From Dysgonomonadaceae bacterium zrk40 (GTDB lineage: Bacteria; Bacteroidota; Bacteroidia; Bacteroidales; Dysgonomonadaceae), in NCBI GenBank assembly GCA_016916535.1, contig CP070276.1, positions 930,001-994,000 on the forward strand: a stretch of DNA of 64,000 nt, read 5' to 3'. How positions within the stretch are numbered: position 1 is the stretch's first letter; each line of letters opens with the position of its first letter. The notes below the pieces were generated by a model. The model was given only the letters and a program-made list of their open reading frames with translations, was not told the DNA's origin and ran no database searches. Of the stretch, positions 34,846 through 44,006 are shown piece after piece. A program made the position numbers and the translations under genes.

Positions 34846-37800
34846 TTATTCTTTAACAATAATTCGCATACCGGCGGTATGTGAGATGAACTCCGGCGCA
34901 TAGAGCGATTGCACGGTGGCGATGCCGTTGGAATAGCTGCCGGCACGGGTTACATAAACGGCATACTCGAACAGACGGGTGCCGCGCGGCAACTGATCGA
35001 AAAAGAAGGAGGTGGAAGCATCCTTCGTCACACGGTAATAGGGCACTCCGTTTTGCCAGGCCATGCCGGAGAGCTGTGTGACCGGCTCGAAGCTGGCGGC
35101 ACGCATATCCTTGAGTTGTACGAACTCAAGGTCGCGGTCGTTGCGGAGAGTAAGCCGCACCACCACCTTGTCGCCCACCTGCAGGGGTCGTTCTTCCGTC
35201 AGCGGCACCAGCACCCTGCCGCTCTCATCGGTAAGCTCAAGAAAGAGCTCCTTTTCGATATCGAGCGAGCCATCGCTTTTCACCACCTTGTCCATCTCCT
35301 CGAAATATTGGCGGTAGAGGGCACCCCAGGCGGGACCGCTGCCGTTGTGCTCCACGGTGACACGTCCCATTGCGGGAGTGATCTCCGAGCGGCTCCAGCT
35401 CTCCTTGAAGTAACCCGTTCCAGCTGCCCTTTCGGTCGGTTCAACCACCATTTCACCCAGGGTGACGTTGGTCTCTCCCGTGGCTGCAAACCAGTCGCTG
35501 CCACTGCTCAGCAGCGTGTAGACAGCATCGGTGGTGGCATGCGTCGACTCCCACTGCTGTGTCTGCTTCTGTTTGAGCAGCCACCGTTTCATCCGGTCCA
35601 TCTCACCGGTGGAGGCACCCCCCAACCGGAAGGCATCCATGATGAAGGTGTGCACCGAGATGGCCGATTGTGACATGAACACCTGTGCACGATTGTTGGC
35701 CCAGTACATCCCCAGCTCGTCGGATTGGGTGGCATGCTCACGGTAGGAGCGCAGGATCGCCTGCAACAGCTCCTTCTGCTGATTGCGATGCATCAGCACC
35801 GCGATAAGGGATCGCTCGTAGAGTCCATAAGAGGTCCAGTGCTGCTGCAGCAGAGAGCGGTAGAAGTCGCTCATCTCTTTCAGCTCCTTGTCCAGGGGAT
35901 GGTCTCTGTATGCCGATCTCACGTAGAGATACTCCAGATCGGTGAGCGATATCATTTTTATTTTCTTCCAATCCTTGTTGGTACGTTTCAATGCTTCGAA
36001 GCGCCTCAAGGCCTCCGCATCGGCAAAGGCGACAGCCTGCGACTGCATGGAAAGCGTCTCATCGCCGGACTGCAAAGCTCCCATCTCCTGCAGGCGATTC
36101 AAGCCGTAAAGGATGTAATGGGTGATCCCGACAGAGGGACGGAATCCCTTGAACCAGCTCCAGCCACCTTCCCCGGTTTGCAGCTCCTGCAGACGCCGCA
36201 GCGAGCGACCGAGCTGGTCACGGCTCCGATTCAGGTCGAACAACAGCGAGAGCCGCTGCCGCTGTTCCGATTCATCGTGTGCCTCGAGCACCCAGGGAGT
36301 CTCCTCCAGCAGGAGGTTTTTCAGTTCTTCGTTTTTGGAGAGCTGCGACTGCAACGACGTACCGCTGCCCCCCTCTTTTTGCCAGGCATCTACCATGGCG
36401 GTCACCCGGGGGTAACTTTTACCGATGTAGGCACCCAGTGAAGTGCTGTAGTAGGCGGCAAACCAGGCCACCGCATTGTCGCTCGCGGGGTCGCTCATCA
36501 CCGGCAGGGCCTGCACGGCGTACCAGGCGGGTGAGGAGGCAAACTCCAGCGTGAGCCGGTACTCCTCCGCCGTGGGGGAGCTGCTTTCCAGCAGTCGGTC
36601 CATGGTGAACTGCTTCGTTTCACTGCCGTTCAGGTCCATGCGCAGGCTTTCGGTCACCAGCATCCGGTTGGGCAACACCGCCAGTGCATGCTGCTCACCA
36701 TCGCTGAAGAGCTCGCTTTCCGCCACGATGCGCACCCCGAGGAGATCGATCCCTGTGGGGAGAGCAAAGCTCCAGGCAACCTCGGTTGATGCGCCGGCAG
36801 CCAGGGTGAAGGGCATTACAGCATCGTCGATCCTGATTTCAGCGATCAATTCTTCGGTAAGGGGATTGAAGAGCTGCATCGTTACCTCACCCTTCAGCAG
36901 GCTGTCGGAGAGGTTGGAAATCTTGCTGCTGATGGTGGCATGATCGCCCTCCCTGAGGAAACGCGGCATGTTGGGTGTCACCATCAGCTCTTTTTGTGAG
37001 ACGGTGAATGCTTCAGCCTCACCGCTTCTTATTTGCTTGTCGTGTGCCAGCAGGCGGAAACGCCAGCGGGTGTTGCTCTCCGGCACGGTGAAAGCGATCT
37101 GTGTCTCCCCCTTCTCGTTGGTGCGCAGCTGCGGATAGAAGAAGGCGGTCTCGCTGAAATTGCGCCGCACCTGCGGAACTGATTCCACCTCAGGTGCCGG
37201 GGGCGGGGGTGCTGCAGCACCGTCACCAACAGTCATCACCTCCTCCACGGCGCCGGCTGCCATATCGTTTTCAGTCGCCATCTGCTTTTTGGTAGTGCCA
37301 TATCCTATCACCTTCTCATCCAAACTAAAGGCCATTGTTATTCCCCGGATTGAGATTTGATTGTGAAATGAAAAGCCCTGCCAGTTGAAACTGTCGAAAC
37401 TGAACCCGGGCACCTCTTTCCTGGAAACAGGGATGTAGCCGCCGGCATAGACCGTGTTGAACGAGTTGTCGCTTGAGAAGCGTGCAGCCGATCGGTAGCG
37501 CAGCAAGGACGCCGTCGGAAAGTTCCATGACTGTGATGGGTAAATCTGGTCGAGTGAGAAGTCATACATCGAGGCGAGCAACTCTGCGGCGGCAGGGTTT
37601 CCCTTCTCATCAGTCACCGTGACCCGCCACTCCTCATTGGCACCGGGACGGATCCTGTCGCGGAAGATATCCAGCTTCACCTTCAGCTCTCTGTTCTCCT
37701 CTTTGCGAAGCAGGTCGGTGTGGTGGGTGGTAAACTGTTGTTCCTTCACATGGGTGAGCATCAGCGTGACACCTTCACCGTACTCCTCCTTATAAGGGAA

Positions 37801-40725
37801 GCTGAAACGTCTGTTCTCGTTATCCAATATGAGCCACTGGCGTTCCAGTAACGTCTCCTCATTCCATAGCTCGTAGAGTAGATGAACCTTGCCGGTCGCT
37901 CCAATCAGTATTTCGGCAGGCTTACCCGGTGCAAAGGTGTTGTTGCGGACGACAAACCAGTCGTTCGTCTTCAGGGGAGGCCGTTTGTCGGCAAACGAAA
38001 AAAGGAGCAGATCTTTCTCCGCCTCTACCGGATTGCCTCTGTCATCTTTTGAAAACAACTTCACCCTGTACTTGCCGGAGCGAAGACGGGCAAGTCGTTT
38101 TTTCAGCTCCGGCTGCGGGCCTGTCTCAAAGTCCCCCATGGCAACCCGCTTGCCGGTGGAATCATTCTCTTCAACGGCATAGACCTGATAGCTTCCCGTT
38201 GCCTTGACATCACTGCCGCCAAGGTTTTTCGCCGTGATGAGGATCGGGTCAGCGCCCTCTTTCTCCCACCGCTCCGGCATCTCCAGCTGCAACATCATCG
38301 AGACATCCCCCACGGAGAGAGCGTATGTGCCTACCTGTGTCTCACCGTTCAGGTCGGTGACGGTTGCCTCAACGACGAAGGTGAAGGCTGACCGCCTGCC
38401 CTGTTGCGTGTCACTCTTTTCGGGGGTGAAGGGGATCTCAAAGCCACCCTGATCATCGCTGGTCACCACCCCTTCCGCGAACTGTTCCGGTGCCCCGCCC
38501 CAGAAGCGCCACCAGCTCTGTTGCCGCGTGATGCGGTAGGCAACAGAAGCATTCTGTAGTGCGACACCCGAGTAGGCAACAGCCTTACCACTGAGGGTCA
38601 CCTCCTCACCAAAGCGATAGCTTCCCTCCACGGGATCGAATGTCACTTCGAAGGTAGGACGCTTGTACTCCTCCACCCTGAAAGAAACAGTACCCGATTC
38701 GGTGCGGAGAGAGAAGAATCCGGGAAGAACTCCCTGCGGCAACACAAACGCACCGGTCGTTGAGCCAAACTCGTTGGTCACACCCTCCTGTGAAGCGATC
38801 TTCTCACCATTGGCATCGTGAAGCGAAACAATTGTCTTGCTGCCAGTGGCTAGTGACCTTTTCGAATCTGCCCGGCGGGTCATCACCGCCTTGTAATGAA
38901 CCGTCTGTCCCGGACGGTAGAGCGACCGGTCGGTGAAGAGGTCGGTCTGCTCACGCGGTTCCTCATAGATTGCGGAGGTGAAATAGCGGTAGTTGTTCAG
39001 CCGTGTCAGCTGCGACCCGTTATCAGTCCCCCTGACGGCGTGATAGAAGAGGTTGTTTCCGTCATCCTCGATCCGGTAAACAGCCAACCCTTCCCTGTTG
39101 GTGGCAACCCTCGCTGCTTCCGTGAAGCGTGAGTTGCGCCAGTTGCCGGTTTGTTTGTAGAGCACAATCTCTGCATCGGCCAACGGTTTGCCGGTCACCC
39201 GTTCCACCACGAAGAAGTGATGGAGATTTTCACCTGCCACGCGGCTGAACACCGCCAGATCGGACAGGGTAAAAAAGTAGGAGGGTTGTTCACTGTCGTT
39301 CGTCTCAGGATGTGAGTCGAACGTGAGCATGTAGCTGCCCGGCTCCGTAAGTGTCACTTCCATTGCGGTCTCACCCTCGAGATAGGGAGGGATCTCAGGC
39401 AGATTCACCGGGATCTCCTTTACAAATGACCTCCTGTTTTGAAGGGTTTGCCGCACCCCTGACTGGTGCATCTGTAAATCGACAGGAGAGTCGATGCGAT
39501 AGAGCCTGGCGTTGAGTGAACGCAGATTTTTGTAAGTGACCATTATCTTCTTCACCCCATCAGTGGGAAAAGTGTTGTTGCCGGAGAGAGAGAATTGAGG
39601 GGTTGTAAGGTTTCTCAACCTGTTTTCCAGCAGGGCGATTCTCTCATAGCCGGGATGATCTCCAATGGCCTGTTGCAGGAAGTGGTAGAGTTCTTTCGTT
39701 CTTTCATTGCGAAGGGAATCACGCTCCCCGGGTGTTCGATAAATCTCCTCCTGATGCACTGCTGCAATCCGATCGATGATCTCCACACTGAAGGGGTCAC
39801 CCTGCCACTTACGTAGCAACGCTTCCAGCGTCGGGAGGGCATGCGAGCGGTATGTCTCGTGCATCAACCCTGAAAGCAATTCCAGATTATTCAACTCCTC
39901 GAGGAGCAGTGATTGGTGAAGTCCTCTCTCCATCAGGGAGGCCATCAGCTTGCGCCGGGTTTCATGGACCATCAGGTTGTACTCTCCCTCCCTGGGATTG
40001 ATGGGGAGATGGATGTACGCATCTGCAGGTGCAAAGAGAGATGCAGGTGTAAGCTCCCTGCGCGCCAGTGTGCGACTCATATCCTCGTCGCTCTCCAGCT
40101 GCCCGTACTGCTCTATGGCCCTTAATGCAAGAAAGTCATACATCGTGGGATAAAACCGGCGGGAGTCCTTCCCCTCATCCACCACCGCGGAGTAGGTGGA
40201 GACTGAGGCCGCTTCGAGCTGTTTCCGGTCGGCCAGTGATGCCTCCATATGTTCCACCACCTTGTCGTAAAAGATGTTGCGGGTCCATTCCTTCATATCG
40301 GAAGGGATGTAGCCTCGCAGCTCCGTACGCTGCCTGTTCTGCCACTGATTGATCTGGTAATAATGCATGTAAAGCTCACCCAGCATAGAGTGCAACACGG
40401 CCTTCTCCACCACGTCACTGCTCTTCTCAAGCATCCCCTGCAACCGGTTGAAAACGAGGGTGTCGTTTTCAGCATCACGCGCCAGGTCGTATTTCCCAAG
40501 GTGAATCAACGCCTTGATCACCTGTGGACTGTTTTGTTCATCTACTGCCAGGTGAAGGATCGCGTTCACCTCCTCCGCGGCCGACTGTGGCAGTGACTTT
40601 TTCTCCAGGAAAGCCACCTTCTCCCATCGACGGGCATACTCGTTTTCGTGCATTGTTTTGTTTTGTTGCGCTGACATCCCGCAAACAGTGAGCAGGAGCA
40701 TGATTAGCAGGGAAAAGGATCTCAT
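34846..40725 (-). CDS. Alpha-2-macroglobulin family protein without thioester
   Basis: A 1959-residue exported protein (signal peptide 1-19). Macroglobulin beta domains are visible, with the MG2-like stretch around FTDRSLYRPGQTVHYKAVMTR (about 590-610) and the ETAFFYPQLRTNEKGETQI segment (about 1210) that follows the bait region in this family. The helical thioester domain has GEGGWSWFKGFRPSVGITHY. The CxEQ thioester is absent: the corresponding site reads VMSDPASDNAVAWF, and the only Cys in the chain is residue 15 in the signal peptide. Just before the conserved ETAFFYP segment are EKVIGYGTTKKQ, which resembles a SusC plug start, and a Pro-rich run. Bacterial members trap proteases or support envelope maintenance; no partner penicillin-binding protein is adjacent. 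Confidence 0.88.
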   Translation of the reverse strand: MRSFSLLIMLLLTVCGMSAQQNKTMHENEYARRWEKVAFLEKKSLPQSAAEEVNAILHLAVDEQNSPQVIKALIHLGKYDLARDAENDTLVFNRLQGMLEKSSDVVEKAVLHSMLGELYMHYYQINQWQNRQRTELRGYIPSDMKEWTRNIFYDKVVEHMEASLADRKQLEAASVSTYSAVVDEGKDSRRFYPTMYDFLALRAIEQYGQLESDEDMSRTLARRELTPASLFAPADAYIHLPINPREGEYNLMVHETRRKLMASLMERGLHQSLLLEELNNLELLSGLMHETYRSHALPTLEALLRKWQGDPFSVEIIDRIAAVHQEEIYRTPGERDSLRNERTKELYHFLQQAIGDHPGYERIALLENRLRNLTTPQFSLSGNNTFPTDGVKKIMVTYKNLRSLNARLYRIDSPVDLQMHQSGVRQTLQNRRSFVKEIPVNLPEIPPYLEGETAMEVTLTEPGSYMLTFDSHPETNDSEQPSYFFTLSDLAVFSRVAGENLHHFFVVERVTGKPLADAEIVLYKQTGNWRNSRFTEAARVATNREGLAVYRIEDDGNNLFYHAVRGTDNGSQLTRLNNYRYFTSAIYEEPREQTDLFTDRSLYRPGQTVHYKAVMTRRADSKRSLATGSKTIVSLHDANGEKIASQEGVTNEFGSTTGAFVLPQGVLPGFFSLRTESGTVSFRVEEYKRPTFEVTFDPVEGSYRFGEEVTLSGKAVAYSGVALQNASVAYRITRQQSWWRFWGGAPEQFAEGVVTSDDQGGFEIPFTPEKSDTQQGRRSAFTFVVEATVTDLNGETQVGTYALSVGDVSMMLQLEMPERWEKEGADPILITAKNLGGSDVKATGSYQVYAVEENDSTGKRVAMGDFETGPQPELKKRLARLRSGKYRVKLFSKDDRGNPVEAEKDLLLFSFADKRPPLKTNDWFVVRNNTFAPGKPAEILIGATGKVHLLYELWNEETLLERQWLILDNENRRFSFPYKEEYGEGVTLMLTHVKEQQFTTHHTDLLRKEENRELKVKLDIFRDRIRPGANEEWRVTVTDEKGNPAAAELLASMYDFSLDQIYPSQSWNFPTASLLRYRSAARFSSDNSFNTVYAGGYIPVSRKEVPGFSFDSFNWQGFSFHNQISIRGITMAFSLDEKVIGYGTTKKQMATENDMAAGAVEEVMTVGDGAAAPPPPAPEVESVPQVRRNFSETAFFYPQLRTNEKGETQIAFTVPESNTRWRFRLLAHDKQIRSGEAEAFTVSQKELMVTPNMPRFLREGDHATISSKISNLSDSLLKGEVTMQLFNPLTEELIAEIRIDDAVMPFTLAAGASTEVAWSFALPTGIDLLGVRIVAESELFSDGEQHALAVLPNRMLVTESLRMDLNGSETKQFTMDRLLESSSPTAEEYRLTLEFASSPAWYAVQALPVMSDPASDNAVAWFAAYYSTSLGAYIGKSYPRVTAMVDAWQKEGGSGTSLQSQLSKNEELKNLLLEETPWVLEAHDESEQRQRLSLLFDLNRSRDQLGRSLRRLQELQTGEGGWSWFKGFRPSVGITHYILYGLNRLQEMGALQSGDETLSMQSQAVAFADAEALRRFEALKRTNKDWKKIKMISLTDLEYLYVRSAYRDHPLDKELKEMSDFYRSLLQQHWTSYGLYERSLIAVLMHRNQQKELLQAILRSYREHATQSDELGMYWANNRAQVFMSQSAISVHTFIMDAFRLGGASTGEMDRMKRWLLKQKQTQQWESTHATTDAVYTLLSSGSDWFAATGETNVTLGEMVVEPTERAAGTGYFKESWSRSEITPAMGRVTVEHNGSGPAWGALYRQYFEEMDKVVKSDGSLDIEKELFLELTDESGRVLVPLTEERPLQVGDKVVVRLTLRNDRDLEFVQLKDMRAASFEPVTQLSGMAWQNGVPYYRVTKDASTSFFFDQLPRGTRLFEYAVYVTRAGSYSNGIATVQSLYAPEFISHTAGMRIIVKE

Positions 40726-40826
40726 ATCATTCTACGGTTAGCGTAAATAAAGCCTAAGCAACAGGCCTACCTTCTTTATTGAAACAAGCAAACTGTTCTT
40801 TTGTTTTGATGCAATGCGACAGGAAA

Positions 40827-40841
40827 GGTTGCGCCGCAACC
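40827..40841. terminator. Possible terminator hairpin between the PEP-synthase-like and macroglobulin genes
   Basis: GGTTGC (40827-40832) pairs with GCAACC (40836-40841). On the minus strand it is followed only by TTTCC, so it is a weak candidate for ending the PEP-synthase-like transcript. Confidence 0.35.
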
Positions 40842-40847
40842 CTCTTT

Positions 40848-43800
40848 TTAACCCTCCTTAACGCAGGGTTCTCCGCCCTCCTGCGGCTTCATCACCACGC
40901 CGATCCGTTTTTTGCCGTTGATCTTGATGCAGATCGGATTGCCGAAACGGACATGCCGCACGAAAGCTGTTTCCTGCACCGCGGGGATGCTTTTGAGCCA
41001 TGCCTCATCGAAGAAACCATCATTCTCCAGGAATGGGTTCACCGTGAAGTAACCCACCCCGAATGAGGTGAGGTTCTGGAAGAAGTGGGTGCCCTGGCTC
41101 GGCTCGATACGGTAGTTCTCCAGCCCCTTCTCCACGATCACCCTCGCTTGTGAAATGTGGGGCCATTTCACCGGGATGCCCAGCCAGGGGTCGGATGAAC
41201 CCCAACGTCCTGGTCCTACCAGCACATAATTCCTGCCGGCCTCTGCGAAGGTGCGGTTGATCGCCTCGATCTCACGGGCGATGAGGGGGTTTTGGGAAGC
41301 GTTGAAGGCTTCACTCTTCACGTAGATCAGGTCCTGCACATCACTCGTGATGCCGTTACCCAGGGCGTTGCGCGAGTAGAGGATGGTCTCTTGAGGGTCA
41401 ATCTTCTCCAGGTTCTCGTGCACCACCTCACGGCTGTCCACAATGGGACGAATCTGCAACACGTAGAAGGAGGCGAGCTGGTTGTCCCGGATGTCCACCG
41501 CGAACTCGATCTCCACCGGTCGCCCCATCTCCTTCTGTCCCGCCTTGAGCAGCTTCTCCAGGATCTCATTCAGCGGGAACATGTCATGCTGCAAGATGTT
41601 GGCGAAGGAGATGATTTTCCTCCCACCCTCATAATAGCCGTCACGGATGATTTGGTCCTGCGGATCGTAGGTGGAGGCCACATAGCGCAACGGCCCCTCC
41701 TTTTCTGCTTCTTTCAGACGTAACTTCAGCAGGTTGAAGCCATCGTCGATGGTAAAATCCTTCGACACCGAATTGAGGTCGAGTGCAAAGTATTGTGTCT
41801 GTGTATCGCGCAGCGCCAGGTCGAGGGAGCTGAGCTGCAGGATGCGTGCAGCGTGCAATGGTGAAAAGCGTAGTCCCATGTTGCCGTCCATGATGTATTT
41901 GCCCAGACCGAAGGCCATGTTGACGATGCCGTCATCGGTACGCTCATCGCCAATGGGGTAATAGTTGATGGATCGGGCCACACCCGAGATGGCAGGATAG
42001 AACTGACTGCCGTACTGTGATCCCACCACCTCCTGCAGCACGATCGCCATCTTCTCCTGGTCGATCAGGTTGTGCGTGGCGGCCATGTAGCTCTTGCTGT
42101 CACGGTAGAAGACCGATGCGTAAACCGCCTTGATGGCATTGCTGAGCAGCCGCACCATCTCATACTTATCATCCACGTAGGGAATCATATAGGTGGAGTA
42201 GATGCCGGCAAAGGGCTGATACTGGGAGTCCTCCAGCAAGCTCGAGGAGCGGATGGCAATGGGACTGTCGATGGCATCGAAGAAGACCAGAAAGTCGCTC
42301 ACCAGCCGTTTGGGCAGCTTGGCTGCCAGGAAATGTTTCAGGATGTCTTCGTCATCGCGTTCCGAGAGAGCAACCGGATAGAGGTTGTTGGCCTCCATGA
42401 ACTCGTCGAACAGGTCGGTGCAGAGCACCACCGTCTTGGGGGTGGTGACCGGGAAATTGGGGTTGTTGTTCAGCTCCAGGTGGGTCTTCACCATGTAGCC
42501 GATAAAGGCGAGACCTCTCCCCTTCCCTCCCAGCGATCCCTCGCCGATGCGGGCGAAGTTGGAGTACTGGTCGAACCGTTCCTTCTCAAAGACCGCCACC
42601 ACACCGGTGTTCTTCATCCGACGGTACTGCACGATGGTGGCATGGATCAGCTCCCGGGCATCGTGCATGCTAGCATACTCCGAGACATCGATCTTCTTCA
42701 ACATCTCAGCCACGGGAAACATGGCCCTGGAGTAGAAGAAGCGGGAGAAATGGTTTCGGGAGAGATGGTAATAGAGTGCATCGTCGGGGATGTTACGGAT
42801 ATTCATCTGCAGCTCTTTCAGATTGCGGATGCGGAAGATCTCCTCCCTCGTATGGGGATCAGTGATGATGAAATCGCCGAAGCCGAGATTCTCCTTGATG
42901 GAGCGGCGCAGATCCTGGGGGAAGGTCTTTGAGTTCTTGTCGATAAAGACATCACTTATTCCTTTAATCTGTTCTCTGTTATTCGATTCAGAGGAGGTGA
43001 AAATGATAGGGATATAGGTATCTTTGGTGCGGATCCACTCACCCAACCGTTTACCGGCCAACCGTTCCTTCTCACCCTTCACATGAAAGCTCATATCGCT
43101 GATCACCCCCAGCATGTTGTCGCCATACTTCTTGTAGTAGGAGACCGCCTCCTCGTAATTACGTGCCAGCAGGATCTTGGGACGACCGCGCATGCGGAGC
43201 ATCCGCAGGTGGTCGTTGAGCGCCTCTTTCGAGAACTCCTTCGACTCAGAGAGCACAAATTTATAGAGCAGTGGCAATGCCGAGGAGTAGAACCGTACCG
43301 AGTCCTCCACCAGGAGGATGGTCTGCACCCCCACTGTTTTCACGTCATGATCCACATTCATGCGGTCCTCCACCACCTTGATGATGGCGAGCAGCAGGTC
43401 AGTGTCACCCAGCCAGCTGAAGACATAGTCGATGCCACTCAGGTCTTCCTTGCTGAGCGAGCGGGTGACTGCCTTCGAGAAAGGAGTGAGCAGCACCACG
43501 TGCATCCCCGGGTAGCGTTCCTTGATCTGTATCGCCAGGTCGAAGGCATCGCTGTTGTCCATGTTGGGCATGCAGATCACCAGTTCGTAGTGGTTTTGCT
43601 TCAACTCTGAGAGCGCTTCCCTGCCGCCGTTCACCTGTGTGAAGCGTGGCGGGTAGCGCAGGTTGAGGGATACATATTCGTTGAAGATCTGTTCATCGAC
43701 CCTTCCATCATCTTCCAGCATGAACATGTCGTAGCGGGAGGCGACCATCAGGATGTTGTAGATCCGCTTGTTCATCAACTTCACGAAAGGGGTGTCTCGA

Positions 43801-43859
43801 AAGCGGAGCTGACTGATATCGTGTGCTTTAACGACCGATCTGGGTGTCTTCAGTTTCAT
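40848..43859 (-). CDS. Two receiver-like domains fused to a PEP/pyruvate-binding (PPDK_N) ATP-grasp domain
   Basis: 1003 residues, cytoplasmic. Residues about 33-165 and 178-325 look like response regulator receivers. In the first, the phospho-acceptor position is Met97 (ELVICMPNMD), so it is probably inactive. The second has the acidic pair Glu185-Asp186, Asp255 in VISDMSF, FTSS at about 287-290 and Lys308 in FIDKNS, the full receiver set. Residues about 436-800 match the PEP synthase/PPDK nucleotide domain: GEGSLGGKGRGLAF (Lys446) and IAIRSSSLLEDSQ (Arg537). I find no swivelling phospho-His domain and no PEP-binding barrel, so it cannot make PEP by itself. The family occurs in Bacteroidota without known role. 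The lytic transglycosylase gene is divergent. Confidence 0.8.
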   Translation of the reverse strand: MKLKTPRSVVKAHDISQLRFRDTPFVKLMNKRIYNILMVASRYDMFMLEDDGRVDEQIFNEYVSLNLRYPPRFTQVNGGREALSELKQNHYELVICMPNMDNSDAFDLAIQIKERYPGMHVVLLTPFSKAVTRSLSKEDLSGIDYVFSWLGDTDLLLAIIKVVEDRMNVDHDVKTVGVQTILLVEDSVRFYSSALPLLYKFVLSESKEFSKEALNDHLRMLRMRGRPKILLARNYEEAVSYYKKYGDNMLGVISDMSFHVKGEKERLAGKRLGEWIRTKDTYIPIIFTSSESNNREQIKGISDVFIDKNSKTFPQDLRRSIKENLGFGDFIITDPHTREEIFRIRNLKELQMNIRNIPDDALYYHLSRNHFSRFFYSRAMFPVAEMLKKIDVSEYASMHDARELIHATIVQYRRMKNTGVVAVFEKERFDQYSNFARIGEGSLGGKGRGLAFIGYMVKTHLELNNNPNFPVTTPKTVVLCTDLFDEFMEANNLYPVALSERDDEDILKHFLAAKLPKRLVSDFLVFFDAIDSPIAIRSSSLLEDSQYQPFAGIYSTYMIPYVDDKYEMVRLLSNAIKAVYASVFYRDSKSYMAATHNLIDQEKMAIVLQEVVGSQYGSQFYPAISGVARSINYYPIGDERTDDGIVNMAFGLGKYIMDGNMGLRFSPLHAARILQLSSLDLALRDTQTQYFALDLNSVSKDFTIDDGFNLLKLRLKEAEKEGPLRYVASTYDPQDQIIRDGYYEGGRKIISFANILQHDMFPLNEILEKLLKAGQKEMGRPVEIEFAVDIRDNQLASFYVLQIRPIVDSREVVHENLEKIDPQETILYSRNALGNGITSDVQDLIYVKSEAFNASQNPLIAREIEAINRTFAEAGRNYVLVGPGRWGSSDPWLGIPVKWPHISQARVIVEKGLENYRIEPSQGTHFFQNLTSFGVGYFTVNPFLENDGFFDEAWLKSIPAVQETAFVRHVRFGNPICIKINGKKRIGVVMKPQEGGEPCVKEG

Positions 43860-43906
43860 AGGCTGCTGTTATGGATTACAACTGTTTCATTTCTTGTAAG
43901 CGGATA

Positions 43907-43914
43907 CAAACTTA
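43907..43914 (-). promoter_or_regulatory. -7 element for the receiver/PPDK_N gene
   Basis: The minus strand reads TAAGTTTG, a match to TAnnTTTG, 48 bases before the start at 43859. It lies only 12 bases from the opposite -7 element of the transglycosylase gene. Confidence 0.5.
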
Positions 43915-43926
43915 GGAATTTTTTTG

Positions 43927-43934
43927 TATATTTG
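43927..43934 (+). promoter_or_regulatory. -7 element for the lytic transglycosylase gene
   Basis: TATATTTG matches TAnnTTTG, 73 bases before the chosen start at 44007. It supports the later start because it falls inside the longer open frame. Confidence 0.5.
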
Positions 43935-44006
43935 TTAGCCATTCGGAGAGGAGAGGCAATAACCCACCCTATTCCGGTGGCAATTGTTTTACGAATAGAG
44001 ATAAAA

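Noticed and set aside
34846-34903. Lipoprotein signal for the macroglobulin
   Set aside because: The only Cys (residue 15; its codon is at the other end of the gene, near 40681) is preceded by Val, not by Gly, Ala or Ser as a lipobox needs.
43821-44006. Longer N-terminus for the lytic transglycosylase
   Set aside because: It overlaps the divergent gene and a -7 element. The ATG at 44007 gives a normal signal peptide.
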